This document shows, piece after piece, positions 1 to 8,911 of a DNA stretch of 64,000 bases (within the stretch, counting starts at the first letter, position 1; each line of letters opens with the position of its first letter). The translations under genes were made by a program, and so were the position numbers. Source of the stretch: Thermoleophilia bacterium (GTDB taxonomy: Bacteria; Actinomycetota; Thermoleophilia; RBG-16-64-13); contig JAOSKU010000001.1 of NCBI GenBank assembly GCA_027493445.1, forward strand, positions 1,228,501 to 1,292,500. Direction: 5' to 3'. The notes beneath the pieces are model-generated. The model had not been told where the DNA came from and searched no databases. It saw only the letters and a program-made list of their open reading frames with translations.

Positions 1-105
1 ACCTAACACACCTGTCCAAGGAGTGGGGTCCACCGCCCTCCTCTCCCTGTGTTCGCGAATCGGACGCTACGATCGGTGATCGATCTCTTGAGTGCCCCCG
101 GGTCT

Positions 106-203
106 GCCCAACGTCCTTGCGCATCAGCCGCAAGCCGCCTGGCCGTCTGCGACCCTTCGCCTGCCTATGCCGGCGGCTTGTCCGCTGCATGCGCTTGTTC
201 GGC
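106..203 (-). other. attC-like integron recombination site (cassette of ORF 165..812)
   Basis: R'' GCCGAAC (203-197, minus) and R' GTTGGGC (112-106, minus) flank a long imperfect inverted repeat (CAGCCGCAAGCCGCC ... GGCGGCTTGTCCGCTG). Confidence 0.6.
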
Positions 204-812
204 AGACTGCGCGGGCGCCGGAGAGACGGCTGCATCCACCCCGTAGAGCGCAAAGAGCTCCGCTTTCGGGTCACGGAGCACTCTCAGCCACCTGATGCTG
301 TCGACCGGCGTGACCCTCACCGAACGGAACACCAAGCACACCCACGCGCCCCCGCTCGCCTCGACCGTGAGACTGTGGAATGCGGGGCCGAAACGCTGCT
401 CCGCCGCGCGGATGCCATCGTCGAGTGCATCGATTTCCGCGAACTCATATTGGCCGTACTCGCCGGTCACGGCTTCGATTGACATCCAAGCCACGTCCTC
501 GAACCGGACGTTGAACAACAGATCATGCTGGTCGTCCCCAGCCTCCACCCACGCTTCCGCTCGAAAGGACACCGCCATGTCCGACCCATGGACCTGAAGA
601 TCAAGCGAGCTGTCGTGGAAGAAGTCACGGGCGAAGTAGGGCAGGAGGTCACCGGTACCGGAGAAGTCGCGTGACTCAAGAAAGGCCTCATACCGGGCTT
701 GGGAGGCATCCAGCTCTTCCTCGCTGGGCTCGTGGTCGAGACCATCGATCCGGTCGAGCTCCACTGGCTCTTGCCCTGGGGAGAACTCCGCACGAACGAT
801 CGTTCCGCTCAT
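165..812 (-). CDS. Hypothetical cassette-encoded protein
   Basis: ORF 165..986; likely start MSGTIVRAEF. The 3' end lies inside the attC. Confidence 0.6.
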   Translation of the reverse strand: MSGTIVRAEFSPGQEPVELDRIDGLDHEPSEEELDASQARYEAFLESRDFSGTGDLLPYFARDFFHDSSLDLQVHGSDMAVSFRAEAWVEAGDDQHDLLFNVRFEDVAWMSIEAVTGEYGQYEFAEIDALDDGIRAAEQRFGPAFHSLTVEASGGAWVCLVFRSVRVTPVDSIRWLRVLRDPKAELFALYGVDAAVSPAPAQSAEQAHAADKPPA

Positions 813-845
813 CTTTCGAACGAACATACGAGTCCTCACTGTTCT

Positions 846-905
846 GCCTAACGGCCAGCACATGAGCCGCAAGCGAAGCGCGTCGGCTCGATGTACTTGT
901 TCGGC
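846..905 (-). other. attC site
   Basis: Minus strand GCCGAAC AAGTACATCGAGCCGACGCGCTTCGCTTGCGGCTCATGTGCTGGCC GTTAGGC: canonical attC layout, 60 bp. Confidence 0.85.
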
Positions 906-912
906 GGGCGTC

Positions 913-1125
913 TCAGAGGTCCTCCGGCCGTAGACCCGTACGCTTGACGATGCGGGCCAGCATGCGGGGACCGATCTCCTCCCCATCGTGGAATGCGAAG
1001 ACGAAGTCGGGCCAGCCGGGCCGCGCCAGTACGCGGTGGGAGCCCGTCTGACGCTTCACCTGCCAGCCTATGCGCAGAAGGGCAGTGAGCACGATCCGGG
1101 CGCGCGTGCTCGGCCACTGGCTCAC
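913..1125 (-). CDS. hicA: HicA-family toxin (YcfA-like)
   Basis: 70 aa; ...RIGWQVKRQTGSHRVLARPGWPDFVFAFHDGEEIGPRMLARIVKRTGLRPEDL matches the HicA pattern; adjacent to hicB. Confidence 0.8.
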   Translation of the reverse strand: MSQWPSTRARIVLTALLRIGWQVKRQTGSHRVLARPGWPDFVFAFHDGEEIGPRMLARIVKRTGLRPEDL

Positions 1126-1334
1126 GCGGCGGCGAAGGTGATATTCAGAAGATCGTGGCCGGCCTCGTCGTGCTCGAGGCGATCGGCGACGACGCGAAGA
1201 GCGAGGGCCTGGACGCGGGCGATGGCCTCGTCCTCAGTCGAACCGTAGGCGAGGACGCCCGGGAGCTCCACGACTTCGGCGATCCAGCGGCCGTCGGTCT
1301 CCAATTCGAGCTCGATGGTGAATTCGACCGGCAC
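1122..1334 (-). CDS. hicB: HicB-family antitoxin
   Basis: 70 aa; FTIELELETDGRWIAEVVELPGVLAYGSTEDEAIARVQALAL is typical of HicB; overlaps hicA by 4 nt. Confidence 0.8.
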   Translation of the reverse strand: MPVEFTIELELETDGRWIAEVVELPGVLAYGSTEDEAIARVQALALRVVADRLEHDEAGHDLLNITFAAA

Positions 1335-1409
1335 CGCAACCCCCTTTGGATGTACACGGCTAGGATACTACCCCACCGCTGCGGACGCGACGCTCCAGGC
1401 TGACGATAC

Positions 1410-1496
1410 GCCTAACGGTCTGCGGATGAGCAGCGCGCTGCTCCCTGCCAGTCTACCGCGCGCTCACTGCGCGTCTGCTCGATCCGCTGGTTCGAC
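1410..1496 (-). other. attC site
   Basis: R'' GTCGAAC and R' GTTAGGC (minus) with inner complementary arms CAGCGGATCGAGCAGACGCG / CGCGCTGCTCATCCGCAG. Confidence 0.8.
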
Positions 1497-1523
1497 GAAC
1501 GCAGATGACGCCTCGCCCTGCTC

Positions 1524-1880
1524 TCACACGCGCAGCAGCAGACGAGAACTCACCGTATCGACAAGGACCGCAAAGGCGATTCCAGCCGCGTTCGCCAGCA
1601 GGTCGATCGGATCGAAGACGTTGGCCATGAACCCGAAGCCGTTGGTGAGCTCGAACGCCTCGACGGCGACGAGGGTCGCTAGTGCGGCGACCAGACGCGG
1701 GTGCCGGTACCTCGACGTCGCGTTTCTAGCCGCGAAGTACAGGGAGAACGAAACCGCGAAGTTGCCCGCGTACGAGAAGACGAGATCCTCAAGCGGTCCG
1801 TGGTACGCAGGCTTGAGAACCAAGAAGAGTGCACCTAGGACGGCCAGTATGACGTTGCGGACGGTGGTGCGCCTACCCAC
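1524..1880 (-). CDS. Small membrane protein, VanZ-like (cassette gene)
   Basis: 118 aa, hydrophobic, VanZ-like layout (FDPIDLLANAAGIAFAV). Confidence 0.5.
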   Translation of the reverse strand: MGRRTTVRNVILAVLGALFLVLKPAYHGPLEDLVFSYAGNFAVSFSLYFAARNATSRYRHPRLVAALATLVAVEAFELTNGFGFMANVFDPIDLLANAAGIAFAVLVDTVSSRLLLRV

Positions 1881-1961
1881 TGTGGCCCCCGTTGGCCGGG
1901 ACTCGCGAACTGGCGTTTCGTCGAACGTTCCGGTTCAGCGGCGGCGGAACGCCGTCCGCTG

Positions 1962-3898
1962 GTAGGGTCGAGGAGTGGCGCCTGGGACCGAGGTCCTGGT
2001 TTCCACCCCCCGCCACATCAAACCGTACGTGAGGTTCTCCCTCATACGGCTTTCCGACAACCTTCACCCTGCGGCATGTAAGGCCGTAGACCGCGTCGCC
2101 CTGTCGGGTAGAAGTACGTCAGGCCACTCCGTCGCTCCCATTCCACAAAGTCAGCCGGTCGGAGGCGGCCACGTGGTCCCTGACGCTTCTGCAGGAACCG
2201 CCACAGTCGAGACCGCACGTACCGATCAAGGTCCGCCAGCCTCTTCGTGGAGTTCCCAAGCGAGAAATAGGCCCGCCAGCCGCGAATGGTCCGGTTGAGA
2301 GTCTCCACCAACTCCCCGAGCCCCACCCGTAGGCGGGTCCTCTCGGTCAGCTGGCGAATCCTGGCTCGCACCCGGGCCATCGCCCTCTGGCTGGGCCAGG
2401 CGTAGGGCACCAAGCGCCCCGTCCGACGACTCGGCAACTTGTGGAAGTGAAACCCGAGGAAGTCGAAGCCATCTCTGTCCATCTCGACCACCTGGGTCTT
2501 TTCCGGATGCAAGGTGAGCTTCAGACGCCCAAGGAACCCGGCGATGAGATCGCGTGCCTGCTCGGCTGCCTTGCGGCTGCGGCAGACCACCACGAAGTCA
2601 TCGCAGTACCGATGGAGTTGACCGACGCCGGTGTGCTTGTCCTGCCACCACCTGTCCAGCGTGTGCAGGTAGATGTTGGCTAGGAGAGGACTGATCACCC
2701 CTCCTTGGGGAACACCGCACACCGTCGCCTGTCGCCTTCCCTCGATCACGACTCCCGCCCTAAGCCACTGGTCGATCAGCTTGAGCACCCGGCGGTCGCT
2801 GATGCGCCGCCTGACGAGTCCCATGAGGATCCCGCGGTCCACCTGGTCGAAGAAGCCCTCGATGTCGGCATCAAGGGCCGCCCAACCGCGGACCAGCGCC
2901 TCCTTGACCGCCAGGACCGCCTGGCCCGAGCTGCGCTTGGGACGATACCCGTACGAGCACTCAAGGAAGTTTGTCTCGAAGATAGGCTCCATGACGATCT
3001 TTGCGGCCTGCTGGACCACCCGATCACGAACGGTCGGGATGCCCAGGGGCCGCATGCGGCCGTCCGGCTTCGGTATCTCCACCCTGAGCACGGGGCTCGG
3101 GCGATACCTCTCGGCCCTCAGGTCCGCGGCGAGCTATGCCAGGTAAGCCTCGACGCCGTGGCGCTCCACATCTTCGATGCTCACGCCATCTGCGCCGGGG
3201 CGCCCCCGGTTCGCTCGCACCTCTTCCGGAGGCCCGCCACAGCACGTCGGGCCGAACGATGCGGTCATAGGAGAGCGTGGAACCGACGGCTCCGACTCGG
3301 TCTTGGCCGCAAGGTACAGTCGGCGCTGGAGTTCTCGTGACTTTTCATGCGGGTGTTGTTGGCTCTTAGCGAGCATGCACCGTCACTTCCCTCCCCGCTC
3401 GACACAGTTGAAGCAGGGGAGCTTCCCTGCGGCGGGTTCTGCTGTCCGCGCCCTCATCGGTACTATCTCCCCCTCCGACTTCTCACAGGGCGCCGGTCCG
3501 GACTTCGCACCACGTGCTTATACCGTGCCTCCCACGGGCTGTGGACCCGTGACCCCGTGAGACCTCCCTTGTTGCCCTGACGGCTTTCCCAGCGTTCCGC
3601 TCCCCCTACGCCGGAGGGTTCTTCGAGGCTTTCGCTTCCAGAGTCTTCACCTCTTGGCATGGCCTTCGCGATCGCTGAAACGCTCGGCTCCCTCTGGCTC
3701 CCCTTGCGGGGCTAACATATCGACGCTGCAGGATTCCCTTCATGGTACGGACTGCTTCCTTGCGCTCCCTTCGCGGGAAGATACTGCGCTTCACCACACC
3801 CGGTCACCCAGGTGCAGCGGCAGCCGGCTACGTGGCTCTCCTGGCGATTACCACAGCCGGACTCCCACCGGCTAGTCATCAGGACCTTCAAGGCACAC
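1962..3898 (-). mobile_element. Group II intron (~1.94 kb)
   Basis: 5' end GTGTGCCTTGAAGG (minus, from 3898). Domain V hairpin AGCCGTATGAGGGAGAACCTCACGTACGGTT around 2020-2050. Domain VI-like tail ending CCCTAC at 1962. RT/maturase inside. Confidence 0.8.
2042..3376 (-). pseudogene. ltrA: Group II intron reverse transcriptase/maturase, interrupted
   Basis: RT motifs YCDDF, GVPQGGVISPLLANIYLH, IPKPDGRMRPLGIPTVRDR and maturase region. In-frame TAG between EAYLA and LAADLRAERYRPSPVLRVE (~3133), and a frame change in the N-terminus (SYDRIVRPDVLWRA vs EEVRANRGRPGADGVS). Confidence 0.85.
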
Positions 3899-4001
3899 CA
3901 CGCGCTTGTTAGGCGTCTGCGATGAAGATCGTTCATCTGTCTGCTCCGATGATGAGCACGTCCATTCCATTGCCCCCAGGCTCTAGGCACACGTGGCACC
4001 C

Positions 4002-4652
4002 CTACCAATGTGCCACCCAGTACCAATGGTCGTCGTACCTCTTGATCTCGCACGATTCCGATTCGCTGAGATCCCAGAAGCTACGAGGGTCGCCGCCGGA
4101 TGGTACCCACAGGTAGCCGGAGTAGTTGTCGAGTACGCCGCGCACCGCGAAAAACAGGACGTAGCTACCGCTGCCGACCTTCTCGACGGCTACCTCGTTT
4201 CCGCCGCGTGAAAGCCGTGGCTCCTGCGGACCGAGGGCGACCAGCCCGTCGTCGACCGCGAGTTCACCGCTCAGCACGCGTGCCACCAGCGCTTCGCGCT
4301 CGACCCGATGCGCCCGGAAATCGATCTTGGCTTGTATCGCCGTGACCGGTACGAACACCAGGACGAAGAACGTTGCGACGCAGACGAGCATCGGTAGAGC
4401 TGAGCCGAGCCTGCGGGGTCGCCTGACCAGGTACGTCACGAGTGCACCGATGCCGACCAGGAACCAGAGTGCCCAAAGACCAAGTAGGAGGGGGTAGTAG
4501 CCGAACGGCGTAAGGCTGTCGATCAGCGACCACTGGAGTGCCGTCACGACAATGAGAGCCGCGCAAACTGGAACAACCACTATCAGGCCGACCGCGTCGA
4601 TCAAACGCCTCGACCGAGCCAGCACGTCTTCTACTGCCTTTTCCACTGGCAC
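4002..4652 (-). CDS. Hypothetical membrane protein (cassette gene)
   Basis: 216 aa with N-terminal TM segments; lies between attC sites. Confidence 0.6.
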   Translation of the reverse strand: MPVEKAVEDVLARSRRLIDAVGLIVVVPVCAALIVVTALQWSLIDSLTPFGYYPLLLGLWALWFLVGIGALVTYLVRRPRRLGSALPMLVCVATFFVLVFVPVTAIQAKIDFRAHRVEREALVARVLSGELAVDDGLVALGPQEPRLSRGGNEVAVEKVGSGSYVLFFAVRGVLDNYSGYLWVPSGGDPRSFWDLSESESCEIKRYDDHWYWVAHW

Positions 4653-4664
4653 TCCTCGCCGTAC

Positions 4665-4730
4665 GCCTAACGACCGAACTCAGCCGCCGCGAGGCGAAGC
4701 CGGGCGGTCGGCTGGAGTGAGTTGTTATGC
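4665..4730 (-). other. attC site
   Basis: Minus GCATAAC AACTCACTCCAGCCGACCGCCCGGCTTCGCCTCGCGGCGGCTGAGTTCGGTC GTTAGGC. Confidence 0.85.
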
Positions 4731-4731
4731 G

Positions 4732-5109
4732 TCAAGGTTTCGCTGGCTGGACGAGGTGGGCGACTGCCCCGGTCGGATCAGCGACCATGCAGACTCTACC
4801 GAATTCGGGCACTTCGTGGGGCGGCACGATAACACGCCCGCCATGCGAGGACGTTTGCTTGGCGCAAGCGTCAACGTCCTCGACGGCCAGGTACGAGTGC
4901 CAGTAGGGGTCCTTGCTCGGGGTTTCCGGCGTCGGGTTCATCATTCCGGCGACGTCCTGGCCGTCCTTCTGGAAGACCGTGTAGGTGCCAAAGGGCCCCG
5001 CATCGACTTCCCTCGAGGTCCATCCGAAGAGCTGCCTGAAGAACTCGCCGCTTGTCTGCTGGTCGGGGGTGACCAACTCGTGCCAGATGAATGGGTTCTC
5101 GTTGGGCAT
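4732..5109 (-). CDS. VOC (glyoxalase/bleomycin-resistance) family protein, cassette gene
   Basis: MPNENPFIWHELVTPDQQTSGEFFRQLFGWTSREVDAGPFGTYTVFQKDGQDVAGMM... Confidence 0.8.
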   Translation of the reverse strand: MPNENPFIWHELVTPDQQTSGEFFRQLFGWTSREVDAGPFGTYTVFQKDGQDVAGMMNPTPETPSKDPYWHSYLAVEDVDACAKQTSSHGGRVIVPPHEVPEFGRVCMVADPTGAVAHLVQPAKP

Positions 5110-5134
5110 TACTTTCCTCCTTCGTGGTCTTGAC

Positions 5135-5201
5135 GCATAACGTCTGAATTCACCGGCCTGCGCGGCTTTTTGCGCAGGTCCGGTGGAATGATGGGTTAGG
5201 C
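5135..5201 (-). other. attC site
   Basis: Minus GCCTAAC CCATCATTCCACCGGACCTGCGCAAAAAGCCGCGCAGGCCGGTGAATTCAGAC GTTATGC. Confidence 0.85.
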
Positions 5202-5308
5202 TGATAGCCCAAAGCGCAAAAGTCGGCGCTGGCGAGACGGCGATCAAGCATTTGTTTTGCCTTTCTGTGCTGCGCGAAAGTTGGATACGGCGACCAAGAC
5301 GCCAATGC

Positions 5309-6054
5309 TCACCGCGGCATCAGCGCGAACACACCCCAGCCCAAGTATTCACGCGTGTAAGCGGCGTAGCGCTCGGGTTCCGAGGTCAGTTCGGCTCGAA
5401 CATCTTTCGCTAACTCGTCGTCGGAATTGGCTTCAAGCCATCGGCGCATGGTGAGCCATTTGGCCGCCTCGTATCTGTCCCAGCCGTCTTGGTCAGCCAG
5501 AACCATTTCAACGACGTCGTAGCCAAGGTGGCCGAAATACGCGAGAAGTTCAGGAAGCATGAGAAAGTCGGAGATTGAGTTGGCAAGACACCCCTTGGCA
5601 ACATCTTCCGTTGGCGGTAACTGCCGCCAGTAGGGCTCGCCGATGAGGATGATCCCTCCGGTGCGCAGGCTCCGCGCCAGAAGCTCGACAGTGCCGACGA
5701 CTCCCCGGCGATCCAAGTGGCACCGACACAGGCTGCCACACCGACCTTCTCGTTAGAGACGTAGCCCGCAGCATCGCCATGGATGAACTTGACTTGATCG
5801 GCGACGCCGAGTTCTTCAGCACGTAGTTTCGCTTGCTCGGTGAACAACTGGCTCATGTCGATGCCGGTGCCGATGACGCCGTGATCGCGTGCCCAGGTGC
5901 ACAGCATCTCCCCCGAACCGCTGCCAAGGTCGAGCACTCGGGTCCCCGATTCCAGACGCAGCGCCGCGCCGAGAGTGGCGAGCTTTTCGGGTGTGATCGG
6001 GTTGTGGATGCGGTGAGCGCTTTCAGTGATGTTGAATATTCTTGGGATGTCCAC
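5309..6054 (-). pseudogene. Class I SAM-dependent methyltransferase (cassette gene), one frameshift
   Basis: N-terminal part 5410..6054 (VLDLGSGSGEMLCTWARDHGVIGTGIDMS) continues in ORF 5309..5716 (GGIILIGEPYWRQLPP); frame change near 5700. Confidence 0.7.
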
Positions 6055-6095
6055 TGTGGAAAATCTCCTTACGGGTGTGAATAGATTCGGTCAGG

Positions 6096-6157
6096 GCCTA
6101 ACAGTGCTTCTGCAGTCTGCATAACTCAAAGACCCAGCCCCTGAGCGTCTGCATAAC
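6096..6157 (-). other. attI-like junction at the start of the array
   Basis: GTTAGGC (minus, 6102-6096) matches the R'' of the first cassette; two direct GTCTGCATAAC repeats (ending 6125 and 6157) sit beside it; no full attC arm visible. Confidence 0.4.
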
Positions 6158-6273
6158 ACCGAGTGCGTCGCCGCCGGAATCGGCCGACGAGCGCCACGAT
6201 AGCAGGCGAATTCGTTCCGTGCCGCTTCTCGGCCTGGGATTGGACAGACTGTAGATGCACCCCTATCAGCCGT

Positions 6274-6470
6274 CAAGCGGGCTGCGGACACCCCGCCCCC
6301 CTGCTGAGCACATGGGTGGAGATCATGGTGGTGCGCACATCCTTGTGGCCGAGGATCTCCTGGATGGTGCAGATGTCCTAGCCCGCCTCCAGCAAGTGAG
6401 TAGAAGCGCTTGAGCCACGCGCAGTACGCCAGCTCGGTACGAGCGCTGAGAGTGGCCTCCGAGCTCGCCG
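6274..6470 (-). pseudogene. Decayed integron/tyrosine integrase remnant
   Basis: Minus [31 protein letters not shown] resembles the IntI C-terminus (LLEAGYDIRTVQELLGHxDVxTTMIYTHVL); preceded in another frame by ARTELAYCAWLKRFY, resembling the IntI N-terminal domain. Confidence 0.7.
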
Positions 6471-6506
6471 CCAGTTGAGCGCTCACCGCACCAGCAGGCC
6501 GTTGAA

Positions 6507-6712
6507 GAATGACGCTTCGCCGCCGAGGTGCGCTGGGCACGCGCGAGGCCAGAGCTCGTTTCGGAATGACGCTTCGCCGCCGAGGTGCGCTGGGCACGCG
6601 CGAGACAAGGACGCAGGGAGCGCTCGTAGCAGCGCTACGGGCGCGACTGAGGACGCCGTATGGCGCCGCCCAGTGCTGCCCGGTGGCCGGGGCTTCGTTT
6701 TTCAACGGCCTC
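6507..6712. repeat. Dispersed repeat family, copy A (first ~45 bp duplicated in tandem)
   Basis: GGAATGACGCTTCGCC...GGACGCAGGGAGCG...CGTAGCAGCGCTACG...GGCCGGGGCTTCGTTTT, shared with 14021 and 17903. Confidence 0.8.
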
Positions 6713-6741
6713 CTAGTCCTACTCCCCCGCCTGCCGCGCTT

Positions 6742-7218
6742 TCAGATACGGCAGCAACCCCCCGCCGCCACCAGCGCCCGCATGAACTCGGGCAGAGGTT
6801 CGGCCTGGTACTCCGCGCCCGTGGTCAGATTGCGGATCTGTCCGCTCGCCAGGTCGACCTCGATCTGGTCACCCTCGCGGATGCCGTCCACCGCTTCGGG
6901 GGCTACCAGGATGGCCAGGCCGGTATTGAAGGCATTGCGGTAGAAGATGCGGGCGAAGCTCTTGGCGATCACCACCGGGATGCCGGCCCCTTTGAGGGCC
7001 ATGGGGGCGTGCTCCCGGCTGGAGCCGCAGCCGAAGTTCTCCTTCCCTACCAGGATGTCGCCCGGGCGCACCTTGCTTGCAAACTCCGGGTCGGCGTCCT
7101 CCATGACGTGGGCGGCCAGCTCCTCGGGGGTCTTCATGTTCAGGTAGCGGGCGGCGATGATGAGGTCGGTGTCCACGTCACGCCCGAAGGTCCACACCCG
7201 CCCTTTAAGGGTGCTCAT
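6742..7218 (-). CDS. leuD: 3-isopropylmalate dehydratase small subunit
   Basis: [39 protein letters not shown] motifs. Confidence 0.95.
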   Translation of the reverse strand: MSTLKGRVWTFGRDVDTDLIIAARYLNMKTPEELAAHVMEDADPEFASKVRPGDILVGKENFGCGSSREHAPMALKGAGIPVVIAKSFARIFYRNAFNTGLAILVAPEAVDGIREGDQIEVDLASGQIRNLTTGAEYQAEPLPEFMRALVAAGGCCRI

Positions 7219-8492
7219 GCCGCCCTCCTGGCGCCGATCTGCTCGGGGGTGGCGATGTGGCCGGCCACCGCGCTGGCGGCGGCCACGTAGGGCCCGGCCA
7301 GGTAGACCTCGCTGCCCGGATGGCCCATGCGGCCCACGAAGTTGCGGTTGGTGGTGGAGAGGGCTCGCTCGCCCTCGGCCAGGATGCCCATGTGCCCGCC
7401 CAGGCAGGGCCCGCAGGTAGGAGCCGAGACCACGGCCTCGGCGTCTAGGAACACGGAGAAGAGCCCCTCCTCCATGGCCTTTTGCCAGACGGCCTGCGTG
7501 GCCGGGATGACGATCAGGCGCACGTCCTTGTGCACCTTGTGACCGCGCAGGATCTCGGCCGCCATGCGCAGGTCCTCGAGGCGGCCGTTGGTGCAGCTGC
7601 CGATGACCACCTGGTCGATGCGCACCCCGCAGAGCTCGGCGGCCGCTTGGGTGTTCGAGGGCAGGTGGGGCTTGGCCACCATCAAGGGGATGTCTTCGGC
7701 CCGCCAGCGGTAGTGGGCCGCGTACTGAGCCTCCCGGTCGGAGTAGGCGTAGAAGGGCTCGCGGCGGAAGCGTCCCTCCACGTAGGCCCTGGTGGTGGCA
7801 TCGGCGGCGATGATGCCGTTCTTGCCCCCGGCCTCGATGGCCATGTTGCAGATGGAGAAGCGGGAGTCCATGGAGAGGCCCTCGATGGCGGGACCGGTGA
7901 ACTCCATGGCCTGGTAGAGGGCTCCGTCCACCCCGATCTGGCCGATGGTGTAGAGGATGAGGTCTTTGCCGGTCACGTAGGGCCCAGGCTTGCCGGTGAA
8001 CTCGAACTTCAGAGATTCGGGCACCCGGAACCAGACTTCGCCGGTGGCCATGGCCCCCGCGAGGTCGGTGGAGCCCACGCCGGTGGCAAAAGCTCCCAGG
8101 GCCCCGTAGGTGCAGGTGTGCGAGTCGGCCCCTACCACTACGTCCCCCGGTCCCACCAGCCCGAGCTCGGGCAGCAGCGCGTGCTCCACCCCTACCCGGC
8201 CCACGTCGTAGTAGTGGGTGAGGCCGTGCTTGCGGGAGAACTCCCGCATCTGCTTCACCAGGCCGGCCGTCTTGATGTCCTTGCTGGGGGTGAAGTGGTC
8301 GGGGATGAGGGCGATCCTGTCCGGGGCGAAGACCCGTTCGAAGCCGGCCTTCTCGAACTCGTCGATGGCCACCGGGGCAGTGATATCATTCCCCAGGCAG
8401 AAATCCACCCGGGCCATGATGAGCTCCCCCGGGGAGACAGCCTCCCGGCCGGCGGCCCGCGCCAGGAGCTTCTCGGTGATGGTCATAGCCAT
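7215..8492 (-). CDS. leuC: 3-isopropylmalate dehydratase large subunit
   Basis: VIGSCTNGRLEDLRMAAEIL and APTCGPCLGGHMGILAEGE Fe-S ligand motifs. Confidence 0.95.
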   Translation of the reverse strand: MAMTITEKLLARAAGREAVSPGELIMARVDFCLGNDITAPVAIDEFEKAGFERVFAPDRIALIPDHFTPSKDIKTAGLVKQMREFSRKHGLTHYYDVGRVGVEHALLPELGLVGPGDVVVGADSHTCTYGALGAFATGVGSTDLAGAMATGEVWFRVPESLKFEFTGKPGPYVTGKDLILYTIGQIGVDGALYQAMEFTGPAIEGLSMDSRFSICNMAIEAGGKNGIIAADATTRAYVEGRFRREPFYAYSDREAQYAAHYRWRAEDIPLMVAKPHLPSNTQAAAELCGVRIDQVVIGSCTNGRLEDLRMAAEILRGHKVHKDVRLIVIPATQAVWQKAMEEGLFSVFLDAEAVVSAPTCGPCLGGHMGILAEGERALSTTNRNFVGRMGHPGSEVYLAGPYVAAASAVAGHIATPEQIGARRAA

Positions 8493-8911
8493 GGCATAGC
8501 TACCTTCTGTTTCGTGAGCTAGGGGCGACGATGGCTGAACGCAAGAGCGCCGGACTACAGAATCTCCCCCGGGCGGGGGAGCAGGCGAAGACCGGGAAGG
8601 ACCCGGCCGCGCGGCATCCGGATGTCCAACGCGACAGCCATGAGCCGTTTATTCTAGAGAAGCCCAGGGCTTTACGCAACCAGCCGGAACAGTACTGCAG
8701 CACCGGTGAAGCTGCATCATCGCGTCGACAAGGTAAGTTCGTGCGTTAGAGGGAACAATCCCGCCGACAGCAGGGGAAAGATGAGGGACCTCTCATGCTC
8801 TTCTAACGGCATTCTCATGAGAAAGACCGATACTAGCAGAGCTCTGGTTTCGAACGGCCCCTCCGCATCCGGCTCGCGGAGCACACCCGGGACGACAGGG
8901 GGCAGCGCATC

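Larger units (their letters stand above)
1920..3914 (-). other. attC site interrupted by a group II intron
   Basis: Removing 1962..3898 rebuilds GCCTAACAAGCGCGTGCAGCGGACGGCGTTCCGCCGCCGCTGAACCGGAACGTTCGAC on the minus strand: R''/R' boxes plus an inner stem with one extrahelical A. Confidence 0.75.

Noticed and set aside
6091-6705. 204-aa ORF on the minus strand
   Set aside because: It reads through repeat copy A, the integrase remnant and the attI-like region in mixed frames; low-complexity arginine/alanine-rich translation, not a plausible protein.
7482-8522. Long plus-strand ORF of 346 aa
   Set aside because: Antisense shadow of leuC; GC-rich sequence gives long open reverse frames.
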